DNA of 64,000 nt from Leptotrichiaceae bacterium (GTDB lineage Bacteria; Fusobacteriota; Fusobacteriia; Fusobacteriales; Leptotrichiaceae): assembly GCA_018060185.1 (NCBI GenBank), contig JAGOWQ010000006.1, positions 1-64,000 on the forward strand, in the 5' to 3' direction. Position 1 is the first letter of the stretch; each line of letters begins with the position of its first letter. The notes beneath the pieces were generated by a model. That model searched no databases and had not been told where the DNA came from. It worked only from the letters and a program-made list of their open reading frames with translations. The position numbers were made by a program, and so were the translations under genes. This document shows positions 1 to 9,444 of this stretch, piece after piece.

Positions 1-532
1 TAACACCATCAACTGGACTCGTGATTTCAGATTTTATTAATGATAAGTCTTCTTGTAATGTAGCTAATTCTAACTGTGCTGTTTCAAGTGCTATTCTCGC
101 ATCAGAAAGATTAACTTTTGATTCTCCTCCTATTTTTACTAACTCTTCAGCATTTCTTACATTTCTTTGATATTTTTGTATTTCTAATCTCTTCATTTCA
201 ATTTTTCTTAAAGTTTCATTTTTATCTACAGGATAGAATGTAACGACAACATCACCTTTTTTAACATTATCACCCGCATTAAAGTTAACTTTTTCAACCC
301 TTTGTGATGCTGTTGTATAAACGGATATTACATTATCAGAAACTACCTGTCCTGTTTTTTCAGTAGAAAGACTTATATCTCCTTTTTCTACAGTCATTAC
401 CTCGTATTCTTTTTCTTCACTTTTTTTTCCACACGATACAACCAAAAATAGTGTTAAAAATAAAAATGAAAACATTTTTTTCAAATTTAACTTCTTATTT
501 TTATTATAAAAAGTTACACTTGTATTACTCAC
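1..532 (-). CDS. Efflux periplasmic adaptor lipoprotein (membrane fusion protein), 3' part outside window
   Basis: Partial gene, open to the left edge. The start is a GTG at 532 behind AAGAGGTGA; there is no better ATG before residue 20. A basic N-terminus and a hydrophobic stretch end in a lipobox (V-V-S-C34), so the protein is probably a lipoprotein anchored in the inner membrane. Then come a beta strand, a lipoyl-like half motif (residues about 75-95, containing NAGDNVKKGD) and a helical hairpin rich in Glu, Lys and Gln, the usual order in HlyD/MacA/RND adaptors. It lies 28 bases downstream of the TolC-like gene, so the two are one operon and should form a tripartite pump; the inner-membrane transporter is probably past the left edge. 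The substrate cannot be predicted. Confidence 0.85.
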   Translation of the reverse strand, partial: MSNTSVTFYNKNKKLNLKKMFSFLFLTLFLVVSCGKKSEEKEYEVMTVEKGDISLSTEKTGQVVSDNVISVYTTASQRVEKVNFNAGDNVKKGDVVVTFYPVDKNETLRKIEMKRLEIQKYQRNVRNAEELVKIGGESKVNLSDARIALETAQLELATLQEDLSLIKSEITSPVDGV

Positions 533-560
533 AAAATCACCTCTTTATTATGTTATTTTA

Positions 561-1832
561 TTATTTATAGTATTTTATCTTTCTCGTAAATGCTGCTAAT
601 TCATTTTTTGCAGTTATATAAGCTATTTTTGCTTTTTCGTAGGAATTTCTTTTTTCTACATAATTTGAAAATGTATCTGTTCCAAGCTCATACTTTTTGG
701 AATAAATTTCATAATCTGCTTTAGTTATTTCTACTGCCTTTTGTTTAATCACTTCATCAGTTTGATAAGTGGTATAATTTATCATTTGTTGTCCTACATT
801 TGAAACTAGTTCACTTTTCTTTTGTTCGTACTCTAATTTCAATTTTTCAGATTCATTTTTTAAATCCTCTAAAGTATCATTATACATTTTTATAGTTTTT
901 GTAACTCCTAATCCTATAACTAAATTTTTCTTTTCAAAATCATAACCCACATCTGCACTGACTACAGGATATTTATAATCAAATTTTTCTTTTTCATATT
1001 TTGTACTATTTAATGTTTCGTTCAACTTAATATTTTCAGCTTCATTTAATCTTAAAGCATAAAAGTCTTCTTTATTTAATTCTATTTTTACTAGCTCATC
1101 AAGTTTCCCATTTTTAGGCAATTCTACATTATATATTATAAACTTCTCACCTAAAATTTTTAATTCTTTTTCTAAATTATCATATTCAAGTTGAGAAGTC
1201 TCGTATTCATATTTTGCAAGATCATAATCATACTTAGAAGAAGTACCTAGTTGATATTTCCTAGTTAATATATCATAATCTTTTTTCTTTCCATTTAAAT
1301 TTATTTTTCCTTGACTTATTTCTTCTTCTTTATTTTTATAATTTTTATATAAGTCAATTAAATCCCTTATTTCAGTATTTTTTTTAGTTTCATTTGTAAT
1401 TTTTTGTATGTCTTTTTGTATTTCATTGGACTTTCTATTGTATTTAATATTACTATAGAAAAAGTCATTTATATTTTTATTGACCCCTACCTTATTTGAT
1501 GTAAATTCATTATTTGTGAAATTATAACCATTCTTATAATAAACTAAACCATATTTAATAGTATTTTCTAAACTAACTCCTTCGTATACTCCACTTGTAG
1601 TATATTCATTACTAGAAGTTATTGAAATTTCATTCCAATCCCCATTTTTATAAAGTTTATCTTTTATATCGTATTTTTTTAGATTTACTTCATTTATTTT
1701 AGTAGTATACGACTTTTCTTCATATTCTTTTATAACATCATCGATATTTTTTCCATAATTTAAAATACTTATAATAAGAAGTAAAGATAATTTCCAATTT
1801 TTTTTAATATTCTTAGAAAATATGTTTTTCAT
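561..1832 (-). CDS. TolC-family outer membrane efflux protein
   Basis: About 423 residues with an N-terminal signal peptide (basic residues followed by LSLLLIISI), then long alternating helical, Lys/Glu-rich segments and two repeated halves, as in outer membrane efflux proteins. Tyr/Asn-rich beta-like stretches and the segment with Y-x-L-G-T-S-S near residue 210, echoed by Y-x-L-G-T-D-T near 385, match the internal repeat of TolC-type channels. I start it at 1832 because GGGAG lies 5 bases before that ATG; an in-frame ATG at 1847 would place the ribosome site inside the gene. It is transcribed before the adaptor at 532. Divergence from well-known TolC proteins is high, so the family call rests on architecture and context. 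Confidence 0.8.
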   Translation of the reverse strand: MKNIFSKNIKKNWKLSLLLIISILNYGKNIDDVIKEYEEKSYTTKINEVNLKKYDIKDKLYKNGDWNEISITSSNEYTTSGVYEGVSLENTIKYGLVYYKNGYNFTNNEFTSNKVGVNKNINDFFYSNIKYNRKSNEIQKDIQKITNETKKNTEIRDLIDLYKNYKNKEEEISQGKINLNGKKKDYDILTRKYQLGTSSKYDYDLAKYEYETSQLEYDNLEKELKILGEKFIIYNVELPKNGKLDELVKIELNKEDFYALRLNEAENIKLNETLNSTKYEKEKFDYKYPVVSADVGYDFEKKNLVIGLGVTKTIKMYNDTLEDLKNESEKLKLEYEQKKSELVSNVGQQMINYTTYQTDEVIKQKAVEITKADYEIYSKKYELGTDTFSNYVEKRNSYEKAKIAYITAKNELAAFTRKIKYYK

Positions 1833-1897
1833 ACTAACTCCCTTCATATATTTAAATATAATTCTAACATTTTTTACTTAGAATAAGCTTTTCACAT

Positions 1898-1925
1898 GTA
1901 TTATTAAAACATTTTATTTTGACAA
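1898..1925 (-). promoter_or_regulatory. Putative promoter of the efflux operon
   Basis: On the minus strand TTGTCA (1920-1925) and TAATAC (1898-1903) are 16 bases apart, about 65 bases before the TolC-like start. The -10 box is only moderately good. Confidence 0.4.
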
Positions 1926-1996
1926 ATTTGTGTTTTTATACTTTAATAAATCTTAGAAATATGCACAATAATTATATATAAATAAAAATATTTATA

Positions 1997-2025
1997 TTTA
2001 CAATTTTGAATATTTGTTCTATAAT
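1997..2025 (+). promoter_or_regulatory. Putative promoter of the AI-2E-family permease gene
   Basis: TTTACA (1997-2002), 17-base spacer, TATAAT (2020-2025). Transcription would begin near 2032, after the upstream in-frame ATG at 2006, which supports the start at 2057. Confidence 0.6.
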
Positions 2026-2056
2026 ATCATATAAATTACAAATTAAAGGAGCATAT

Positions 2057-3274
2057 ATGTCTGAATACAAAAAATTCGATTTTAAAAAATTATATTTCAT
2101 ATTATACATAGCACTTGTATTACTACTTGTATTTTTATTATTTAAATTGGGTATTTTTTTACTTCCCTTTTTAATAGCAGTGTTTTTATCTATACTAATA
2201 CAACCTATTTCAAGATTCTTAAAAAATAAATTAAAATTTTCTCATAAACTATCTACAATAGTTTCTATAGTATTATTTTTGATTTTATTTTTTGGATTTA
2301 TAAGCATTTCTACCTTGAAACTAATTGAAGAAATTTATAATTTATCTCAAAATTTGAATTATTACGCTGATGAATCAAAGAAAATATGGAATTCAGGGAT
2401 TGATCAAATATATTCTTATTTAGGATATTTACCAGATGGATTTACAAATGAAATAAAAGGCACTATCAATGAACTTATATCAATGGGAACAGCCAAAGTT
2501 GGAATATTTTTTACTAAATTGATAAATGTAATTACTTCTATTCCAACTGTAATTTTATATATTTGTATAACAATATTATCTACTTTTTTCATGAGTTTAG
2601 ATAAAACTAAAATAATTAGTTTTTTGGAACAACAATTTCCAAAAATTTGGTTAGAAAAATTATATAATATTAAAAGAGAAATGTTTACTGTTTTAGGCTC
2701 TTATGTTAAAGCTCAAATTATATTAATGACAATATGTTTCATTGAATTATTAGTTACATTAAATTTATTATCATTTTTAAAATTTAATGTTAAATACCCA
2801 TTGTTAATGTCAATAATAATATGTATCGTAGATGCTCTTCCAATTTTAGGAGCAGGAGCTATTTTACTTCCGTGGCTAGTTCTTAGTCTTTTTTTAAAAG
2901 ATTTTTCATTAGCTTTAGCACTTTTATGTGTATATTTGCTTGTTTTATCTGTTAGACAAATGTTAGAACCAAAATTAATAAGTGAAAATATAGGAGTTCA
3001 TCCTCTAATAACACTTATTTCAATGTATTCTGGTTTTAAAATTTTAGGAATTGTAGGATTTCTAGTTGGACCTATTGTAATGATTATACTAAAAAATGTA
3101 TTTTCTAAAGAATTGGAAATTGGATTTTTTAAAGAAATATTTGGAGATGGAAATTCTAATAATACTAACGATAAGAATAAAAATGATGAAAATGGTAATA
3201 TAGAAAAGGATAAAGAAAATTTAGATATTCCAGAAAAATATAAATCTGAATTTATTGAAACTAAAAAAGGTTAA
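2057..3274 (+). CDS. AI-2E family transporter (PerM/YdiK-type permease)
   Basis: About 405 residues with eight or so hydrophobic segments: a pair near the N-terminus, a hydrophilic middle (about residues 95-160), then a C-terminal membrane bundle with PLLMSIIICIVDALPILGAG and the P-x-L-I-S-x-x-I-G-V-H-P motif typical of the AI-2E transporter family. Members export or exchange small solutes, including Na+/H+ antiport in some; the substrate here is unknown. The C-terminal 40 residues are charged and rich in Asn, Asp and Lys, a likely cytoplasmic tail. The start is the ATG preceded by AAAGGAG. It is a single-gene plus-strand unit between the divergent efflux operon and the convergent purine operon. 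Confidence 0.85.
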   Translation: MSEYKKFDFKKLYFILYIALVLLLVFLLFKLGIFLLPFLIAVFLSILIQPISRFLKNKLKFSHKLSTIVSIVLFLILFFGFISISTLKLIEEIYNLSQNLNYYADESKKIWNSGIDQIYSYLGYLPDGFTNEIKGTINELISMGTAKVGIFFTKLINVITSIPTVILYICITILSTFFMSLDKTKIISFLEQQFPKIWLEKLYNIKREMFTVLGSYVKAQIILMTICFIELLVTLNLLSFLKFNVKYPLLMSIIICIVDALPILGAGAILLPWLVLSLFLKDFSLALALLCVYLLVLSVRQMLEPKLISENIGVHPLITLISMYSGFKILGIVGFLVGPIVMIILKNVFSKELEIGFFKEIFGDGNSNNTNDKNKNDENGNIEKDKENLDIPEKYKSEFIETKKG

Positions 3275-3309
3275 AAGGTAATAAAAAAATTATTTATAGT
3301 ATTAAAAAT

Positions 3310-3350
3310 ATACGAAACTCATTTTATAATTTATAAAATAAGTTTCGTAT
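3310..3350. terminator. Bidirectional intrinsic terminator between the permease gene and purD
   Basis: Near-perfect 20-base inverted repeat (3310-3329 and 3331-3350, one mismatch) in the gap between two convergent genes. It is AT-rich but long, with a core TACGAAACT/AGTTTCGTA. Confidence 0.8.
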
Positions 3351-3400
3351 TATAATTTTAAAATATAATTTGTGTAATTATGTAAAATATATAGTAGATT

Positions 3401-4669
3401 TTAGTAAATTCCTATATCTTTTCTAAAATATATTCCATCAAATTTAATTTTTCCAATCAAACTATATGCATTTTTTCTAGCTTCTTCCAAAGTTTTCCCA
3501 AGACCGACTGCATTTAGTACTCTTCCACCATTTGTTAAGAAATTTCCATTTTCATCTGATTTTGAGCCTGCTAAAAATAATATATTTTCTTCGTTCTCTG
3601 TATATTCTTCTATTCCCAATATTAAATTACCATTTTCATAATTTTCTGGATAACCTGCTGAAGCTCCTACTACGCAACAAGAATGCAAAGGTTTCCATTT
3701 TATTTCTACTTCCGATAATTTTTTGTCAAATGCTTTTGATATTAATTCTAATAAATCATTTTCTAAAAGAGGTAATACTGCTTGAGTTTCAGGGTCACCC
3801 ATCCTCATATTATATTCTAGTAAATAAACACCTTTTTTAGTTATCATTATCCCAAAAAAAATAACTCCTTCAAAATCCATTCCCTCATTTTGAATTCCAT
3901 TTAAAGTAGGATTCATTATTTCATTTTTAAATTCTTCAAATATTGAATCAGTGACATATGGATTAGGACTTATAACTCCCATTCCTCCTGTATTTAATCC
4001 TGTTTCATTTTCACCAATTTTTTTATGATCTTTAGCTGATATTAGCGGTACTATTATCTTACTATCTGTAAATGATAAAATAGAAGCTTCTACCCCGTCT
4101 AAAAACTCTTCAATCACTACTTTATCTCCTGCAGACCCAAATTTTTTAGTTATCATAATATCATCTATAGCTTTTATTGATTCATCTAAATCTTTTGCTA
4201 TAATAACTCCTTTTCCTGCTGCAAGTCCACTTGCTTTTATTACCACTGGAAAATTTTTATAATTACTTAAAAATTCTTTTGCATTATTAAAATCATCAAA
4301 AATTTCATAAATCGCTGTTTTAATACCATATTTTTTCATAAAATCTTTAGAGTATACTTTACTACCTTCAAGAATTGCAGATTTTTTATTAGGACCAAAT
4401 ATTTTTAGTTCATTTTCTTTAAACTTATCTACTATTCCTTGAACTAATAATTCCTCACTTCCAACTATTGTTAGATCTATATTATTTTCCTTTGAGAAGT
4501 TTACATATTCATCTATATCGTTGGAAAGCTCTATTATTTCTGCATTAGGAATTAATTTAATGACTGCATTTCCAGGAGCAATAAATATTTTTTCAATCTT
4601 TTTATTTTGTGATAGCTTCCAAGCGATTGCATGCTCTCTACCACCCGAACCTACTATTAGTATTTTCAT
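3401..4669 (-). CDS. purD: Phosphoribosylamine-glycine ligase (GAR synthetase)
   Basis: Second step of de novo purine synthesis: joins glycine to phosphoribosylamine using ATP. About 422 residues, the normal single-domain bacterial length. The N-terminus has the signature VGSGGREHAIAWKL; the ATP-grasp part shows VIKASGLAAGKGV near 145-160, the VIEEFLDGVEAS motif and NMRMGDPETQAVLP near 290, all typical of PurD. ATG at 4669 follows AAGGAG. It is the last gene of the purine operon, 58 bases after purH, and ends before the terminator at 3310-3350. Confidence 0.97.
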   Translation of the reverse strand: MKILIVGSGGREHAIAWKLSQNKKIEKIFIAPGNAVIKLIPNAEIIELSNDIDEYVNFSKENNIDLTIVGSEELLVQGIVDKFKENELKIFGPNKKSAILEGSKVYSKDFMKKYGIKTAIYEIFDDFNNAKEFLSNYKNFPVVIKASGLAAGKGVIIAKDLDESIKAIDDIMITKKFGSAGDKVVIEEFLDGVEASILSFTDSKIIVPLISAKDHKKIGENETGLNTGGMGVISPNPYVTDSIFEEFKNEIMNPTLNGIQNEGMDFEGVIFFGIMITKKGVYLLEYNMRMGDPETQAVLPLLENDLLELISKAFDKKLSEVEIKWKPLHSCCVVGASAGYPENYENGNLILGIEEYTENEENILFLAGSKSDENGNFLTNGGRVLNAVGLGKTLEEARKNAYSLIGKIKFDGIYFRKDIGIY

Positions 4670-4727
4670 TTAAATCTCCTTTTTAGAATTTTGTATTCAT
4701 AAAATTTAATTTTTAATAGTTTTAATT

Positions 4728-6230
4728 TTAATGTTTAAAATGTCTTATCCCAGTAAATACCATACTTATTTTATGTTCATTGCAAGCATCAATACTTTCT
4801 TTATCTCTCATAGAACCACCAGGTTGTATTATAGCTTTTATACCATATTTCGCAGCTTCATCTACACAATCTCTGAATGGGAAAAATGCATCTGAAGCTA
4901 AAACAGAGCCGTCTTTTGCATGTTTCAATGCATGAATTGTTGACCATATTCTATTTGTTTGACCATTTCCAATACCTTTTGCCATACCGTCTTTAACTAC
5001 AACTATTGCATTAGATTTAACATGTTTTACTACTTTCATTCCTAAAATCATATCATTTTTTTCTTGCTCTGTAGGCTGTTTTTCTGTAACAATTTCCATT
5101 TCACCTATCATCTTTGTATTAGCTTCTTGAACTAATATTCCACCATCAACTTTAACATATTCAAATTTATCTTTTGGAAGTAAAATTTTACATTCTATCA
5201 GTCTTAAATTTTTTTTACTTTTTAATATATTTAAAGCTTCTGATGAAAATGAAGGAGCAATTACTATTTCTAAAAATATTTTACTTAATTCTTGTGCTGT
5301 TTTAGCATCTACCTCTCTATTTATAGCAACTATCCCTCCAAAAATAGATACAGGATCACATTCATAAGCTTTCGTATAAGCTGTTAATACATCATCTCCC
5401 ACAGCTACTCCACAAGGTGTAGAATGTTTTACCGCACATACCGCTGTTTCATCAAATTCTCCCACAACTTTCCATGCTATATCCATGTCTCTTATATTAT
5501 TAAAAGATAGCTCTTTTCCGTTTAATTGAACAAAATCTTTCATACTTCCCTTTTCTGTCGTTGAAGTATAATAGGCTGAACTTTGATGTGGATTTTCACC
5601 ATATCTCAAATCAAATTTTTTCTCGTATGAAATATTTAAATATTTCGGATATTCCTCTTCTAAAAGAAAATTTGAAATCGCAGCATCGTAAGCAGAAGTT
5701 AAATTAAAAACTTTTCCAGCGAGTTTTTTCTTTGTTTCAAAAGACACTTCTCCATCATTTTCCATTTCATGCCTTACTACACTATAATCTTCTATATTAC
5801 AAATTACTGTTACATCTCTAAAAGATTTTGCCGCAGATCTAAGCATTGTAGGTCCACCTATATCTATAAATTCTATTTTTTCATCAAATGACTTATCGCT
5901 TTGAACTTCTTTGAAAAAAGGATAAAGATTAACTACGACAAAATCAATAGTTTCAATTCCTTCTTCTTTTATATTTTTCATATGTTCTTCATTATCTCTT
6001 ATTGCTAATATCCCTCCATGGATATTTGGATGTAATGTTTTTAATCTTCCATCAAGCATTTCTTTTAAATTTGTAACTTCTGAAATCTCAATTATATTAA
6101 GTCCATTTTCTTTTAAATATTTATATGTTCCTCCTGTAGAAATTATTTCTATATTTTTTTCATATAGAAATTTTGCAAATTCTAGTACACCAGTTTTATC
6201 AAATACACTTATTAAAGCCCGTTTTTTCAA
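4728..6230 (-). CDS. purH: Bifunctional AICAR formyltransferase / IMP cyclohydrolase
   Basis: Catalyses the last two steps to IMP. About 500 residues. The N-terminal cyclohydrolase part has ISTGGT, HPNIHGG and [10 protein letters not shown]; the transformylase part has RYGENPHQ, the catalytic Lys-His in [23 protein letters not shown] and the C-terminal TGIRHFKH. Translation starts at a TTG, 6 bases after GGAAGTG; no ATG fits better. A 190-base non-coding gap (6231-6420) separates it from purN. That gap holds a TATAAT on the minus strand (6390-6395) but no good -35 box, so an internal promoter is possible but weak. It is slightly shorter than the E. coli enzyme, without a missing motif. Confidence 0.97.
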   Translation of the reverse strand: MKKRALISVFDKTGVLEFAKFLYEKNIEIISTGGTYKYLKENGLNIIEISEVTNLKEMLDGRLKTLHPNIHGGILAIRDNEEHMKNIKEEGIETIDFVVVNLYPFFKEVQSDKSFDEKIEFIDIGGPTMLRSAAKSFRDVTVICNIEDYSVVRHEMENDGEVSFETKKKLAGKVFNLTSAYDAAISNFLLEEEYPKYLNISYEKKFDLRYGENPHQSSAYYTSTTEKGSMKDFVQLNGKELSFNNIRDMDIAWKVVGEFDETAVCAVKHSTPCGVAVGDDVLTAYTKAYECDPVSIFGGIVAINREVDAKTAQELSKIFLEIVIAPSFSSEALNILKSKKNLRLIECKILLPKDKFEYVKVDGGILVQEANTKMIGEMEIVTEKQPTEQEKNDMILGMKVVKHVKSNAIVVVKDGMAKGIGNGQTNRIWSTIHALKHAKDGSVLASDAFFPFRDCVDEAAKYGIKAIIQPGGSMRDKESIDACNEHKISMVFTGIRHFKH

Positions 6231-6420
6231 TTTTTACACTTCCTTTTCTAATTTTTATTAAATTATATTTTAAACTTCATCTTAATTTAATTTATTACAT
6301 TTCCCCATTTTTTAGATTCTTTCAATAATATTTTTAACAACGCTTTTTTATTAATATTTTAAATTTTAGTATCTGAATATACTTAATTTATTATACACCA
6401 TATTAATTTATAAGTACTAT

Positions 6421-7017
6421 TTATCCTTCTAATAACATTTTTATCCCTTTTATTATTAGTACATGTTCTTTTTCTAATAGTCTTTTCTGTAATATTTCAG
6501 GAGTATCATCTTCAAATACTGGAACTTTATCATTAATTATAATTTCGCCTGTATCTATTCCAGTATCTACAAAATGAATTGTACACCCACTTTCTTTTTC
6601 TTTATTTGCTATAACAGCTTCATGAACTTTCATTCCATACATTCCTTTTCCTCCATATTTTGGAAGAAGAGATGGGTGTATATTTATTATTTTTCTTTTC
6701 CATTTATGTATAAAATTTTCAGATAAAATGGATAAATATCCTGCTAATATTATATAATCAGTTTTTTTATCGCTACTTTCCAATATAGAGTCAATTTCAT
6801 TTGATAAATTTTTGCCAAATAACTTCCTATCTAACATAATATTTTTTATCTTGTAATTATTAGCCCTTTCTAATCCATAGCAAGGTCTATCACCAATAAC
6901 ATAAGAAATCTCACAATTTAAATTTTCTGATTCAATATTGTCAATTATTGCTTGTAAATTTGAACCACCACCAGAAACTAAAACTGCTATTCTTTTTTTA
7001 TTATTTATTTCAGACAT
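6421..7017 (-). CDS. purN: Phosphoribosylglycinamide formyltransferase (GART 1)
   Basis: Transfers a formyl group from 10-formyl-tetrahydrofolate to GAR. About 198 residues, normal for PurN. It shows VLVSGGGSNLQAI at the N-terminus, NIHPSLLPKYGGKGMYG (with the catalytic Asn-x-His), and SGCTIHFVDTGIDTGEII with the conserved Asp. The ATG lies 13 bases inside the end of purM, and AAAGGTGA upstream acts as ribosome site, so the genes are translationally coupled. No formate-dependent PurT is present nearby. Confidence 0.96.
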   Translation of the reverse strand: MSEINNKKRIAVLVSGGGSNLQAIIDNIESENLNCEISYVIGDRPCYGLERANNYKIKNIMLDRKLFGKNLSNEIDSILESSDKKTDYIILAGYLSILSENFIHKWKRKIINIHPSLLPKYGGKGMYGMKVHEAVIANKEKESGCTIHFVDTGIDTGEIIINDKVPVFEDDTPEILQKRLLEKEHVLIIKGIKMLLEG

Positions 7018-8003
7018 AATTTACAATCACCTTTACTTATATATCCAATTTCATAGGCATCTTCTTCATTTTCAGATAAAATACTAATAGCTTTTTGAAC
7101 ATCATTTTTATTAATTATTACAATAAATCCTACTCCCATGTTAAATGTACCCCACATTTCTTCCTCTTTAACGATTGAAAATAGCTCATGCTTGAATAAA
7201 GTATGAATTTTTATTTTTGATTTATCAATATTTGCACAATATCCTTCTGGAATTGTCCTAGGTACGTTTTCTATAAGTCCACCACCTGTTATATGTGCCA
7301 TACCTTTAATTTCTATTTTCTCCATTAACTTTTGAACAGCATTAACATAAATTTTAGTGGGAGTTAGTAACCATTCCCCTATTGATTTCCCTTCATATTC
7401 TTCATTTAAATTAGAAAATACCTTTCTTAATAATGAAAACCCATTACTGTGTGCTCCACTTGATGAAATGGCTATAATAACATCATTTTCTTCAATTTTA
7501 CTTCCATTTATTATTTTATCTTCCTCAACTACTCCTACAGTAAATCCAGCAATATCATAGTCACCATCATCATAAAATCCTGGCATTTCAGCAGTTTCTC
7601 CACCTACTAATGCTAAATTACCTTGTGTACAACCCTCAACTACACCACTAATTATCTCTGAAGATACATTAGAATCCAACTTTCCACATGCTAAATAATC
7701 AAGAAAAAACAAAGGTTTTGCTCCGTGACATAAGATATCGTTTACACACATTGCAACGCAATCTATTCCCACAGTGTCATACTTTTCCATTTTAAAAGCA
7801 ACTTTTAATTTAGTTCCTACTCCATCTGTTCCTGACACAAGTACAGGTTTTTTATACTCTCCTAATTTATATAAAGCACCAAAACTTCCAAGACCATTTA
7901 AAACACTTGAATTATATGTTCTTTTTACTTTTTCTTTAATTTTCTCTATTGTCTTATAACCCTCTTCTTTATCTACACCTGAATCTTTATAAGAAATTGT
8001 CAT
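7005..8003 (-). CDS. purM: Phosphoribosylformylglycinamidine cyclo-ligase (AIR synthetase)
   Basis: Closes the imidazole ring, forming AIR from FGAM with ATP. About 332 residues. It shows SYKDSGVD at the N-terminus, LVSGTDGVGTKLKVA, VDCVAMCVNDILCHGAKPLFFLDY in shortened form (GIDCVAMCVND), GGETAEMPGFY and GGGLIENVPR. I start it at 8003 because AAGGAG precedes that ATG by 6 bases; the in-frame ATG at 8018 overlaps this site. It overlaps purN by 13 bases and follows purF by 36. Confidence 0.96.
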   Translation of the reverse strand: MTISYKDSGVDKEEGYKTIEKIKEKVKRTYNSSVLNGLGSFGALYKLGEYKKPVLVSGTDGVGTKLKVAFKMEKYDTVGIDCVAMCVNDILCHGAKPLFFLDYLACGKLDSNVSSEIISGVVEGCTQGNLALVGGETAEMPGFYDDGDYDIAGFTVGVVEEDKIINGSKIEENDVIIAISSSGAHSNGFSLLRKVFSNLNEEYEGKSIGEWLLTPTKIYVNAVQKLMEKIEIKGMAHITGGGLIENVPRTIPEGYCANIDKSKIKIHTLFKHELFSIVKEEEMWGTFNMGVGFIVIINKNDVQKAISILSENEEDAYEIGYISKGDCKLCLK

Positions 8004-8039
8004 GTTTTTCTCCTTCATTTTAAATCATTTTGTTATAAA

Positions 8040-9440
8040 CTAGATTTCCATGTTCTTAATAGGATATTTCCCAGTAAAACATCCCATACAAAAATCATTG
8101 CTTTTTAAAATTTTACTCAAATTATCTAATGATAAATACTCTAATGTAGTAGCTCCTATTTCTTCTTTTATTTTTTCCACTTCCATAAAGCTACCTATAA
8201 GTTCTTTTTTTTCTGCTATATCTACTCCAAAATAACATTCATTTTTTACAACAGGGGAAGCCGATCTAAAATGCACTTCTTTGGCTCCTGAATCTAAAAG
8301 CATTTTTATAAGTTTTTTTGAAGTTGTTCCTCTAACAAGGGAATCATCTATAACTACTAATCTTTTCCCCTCAATCAGATCTTTTATAGGGTTTAATTTT
8401 ACTTTTACCGATTTTTCCCTTAGTTCTTGAGAAGGAGAAATAAAAGTTCTTCCTATATATTTATTTTTTACAAGTGCAGCTCCGTAAGGTATACCACTTA
8501 TTTCAGAATATCCTATAGCCGCGGGTATTCCAGAATCAGGTACTCCTATAACAATATCGGCTTCTATAGGATTTTGTTCATACAAAGCTCTTCCAGCTTC
8601 ATGCCTCACGCTATATACATCTATACCGTCAATTATGCTATCAGGTCTTGCAAAATATATAAATTCAAACGAGCAAGGAGATTTTATAGAATTTACTTTA
8701 TATTTTATTGACTCTATTTCATTATTATCTATTATAACCATTTCTCCAGGTTCTATATCCCTTAAAAAATTTGCTCCTAATGCATCTAACGCACATGATT
8801 CTGATGCTAATACATAAAGTCCATCACTAGTTTCTCCAAGACAAAGAGGTCTTATCCCATGAGGATCTCTTATTCCTATTAATTTATTTTCTATTATTAT
8901 TACAAGTGCAAAAGCTCCTTCAACTTTATCAAGCATATTAAGTAATGATTTTTTATATCCGTACTTTGCATTTTTCCCTAATAATTTTAGTATTATTTCA
9001 GTATCAGTCGTTGTTTGAAATAATGAGCCATTTTCTGTAAGTTCTTTTTTGATTTTACTAGTATTAATTAAATTTCCATTATGCGCAAGGGATATTTTAC
9101 CCATTGCAGATTCACCTCTTAAAGGATGGCAGTTTTCTACTTCAGAAATACCAGTTGTAGAGTATCTTATGTGACCAATTAGAACATTTCCTGCATAAGA
9201 AGTCAAATTTTCCCCAGTTAATACCTCTGAAACTAATCCCATATTTTTAATTGTTTTATGACGTGCTCTATTTTCTGATATAGAATCACATATTGTTATT
9301 CCTGCACTTTCTTGCCCTCTATGTTGCAATGCATGTAATCCATAATAAGCAAAACTTACTATATCATTTCTTAGAGTATCAGAATATATACCAAGTACTC
9401 CGCATTCTTCCTCCATTTTGTCACAATTTTCTTTATTCAC
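8040..9440 (-). CDS. purF: Amidophosphoribosyltransferase, catalytically complete copy
   Basis: First committed purine step: PRPP plus glutamine gives phosphoribosylamine. I choose the GTG at 9440, preceded by AGGGGGT, which leaves a 12-residue propeptide before Cys13; this matches the short propeptide removed in Bacillus PurF to expose the nucleophile. The Ntn-glutaminase residues are all present (Cys13, Arg92, Asn121, Gly122, Asp146). The four cysteines of a [4Fe-4S] cluster are present at 256, 402, 451 and 454; the 146-residue spacing between the first two equals that of B. subtilis PurF (known family). The PRPP loop is DDSLVRGTTS. The C-terminus ends in CFTGKYP. It begins 4 bases after the stop of the degenerate paralog at 9445. 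Confidence 0.96.
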   Translation of the reverse strand: MNKENCDKMEEECGVLGIYSDTLRNDIVSFAYYGLHALQHRGQESAGITICDSISENRARHKTIKNMGLVSEVLTGENLTSYAGNVLIGHIRYSTTGISEVENCHPLRGESAMGKISLAHNGNLINTSKIKKELTENGSLFQTTTDTEIILKLLGKNAKYGYKKSLLNMLDKVEGAFALVIIIENKLIGIRDPHGIRPLCLGETSDGLYVLASESCALDALGANFLRDIEPGEMVIIDNNEIESIKYKVNSIKSPCSFEFIYFARPDSIIDGIDVYSVRHEAGRALYEQNPIEADIVIGVPDSGIPAAIGYSEISGIPYGAALVKNKYIGRTFISPSQELREKSVKVKLNPIKDLIEGKRLVVIDDSLVRGTTSKKLIKMLLDSGAKEVHFRSASPVVKNECYFGVDIAEKKELIGSFMEVEKIKEEIGATTLEYLSLDNLSKILKSNDFCMGCFTGKYPIKNMEI

Positions 9441-9444
9441 TTTT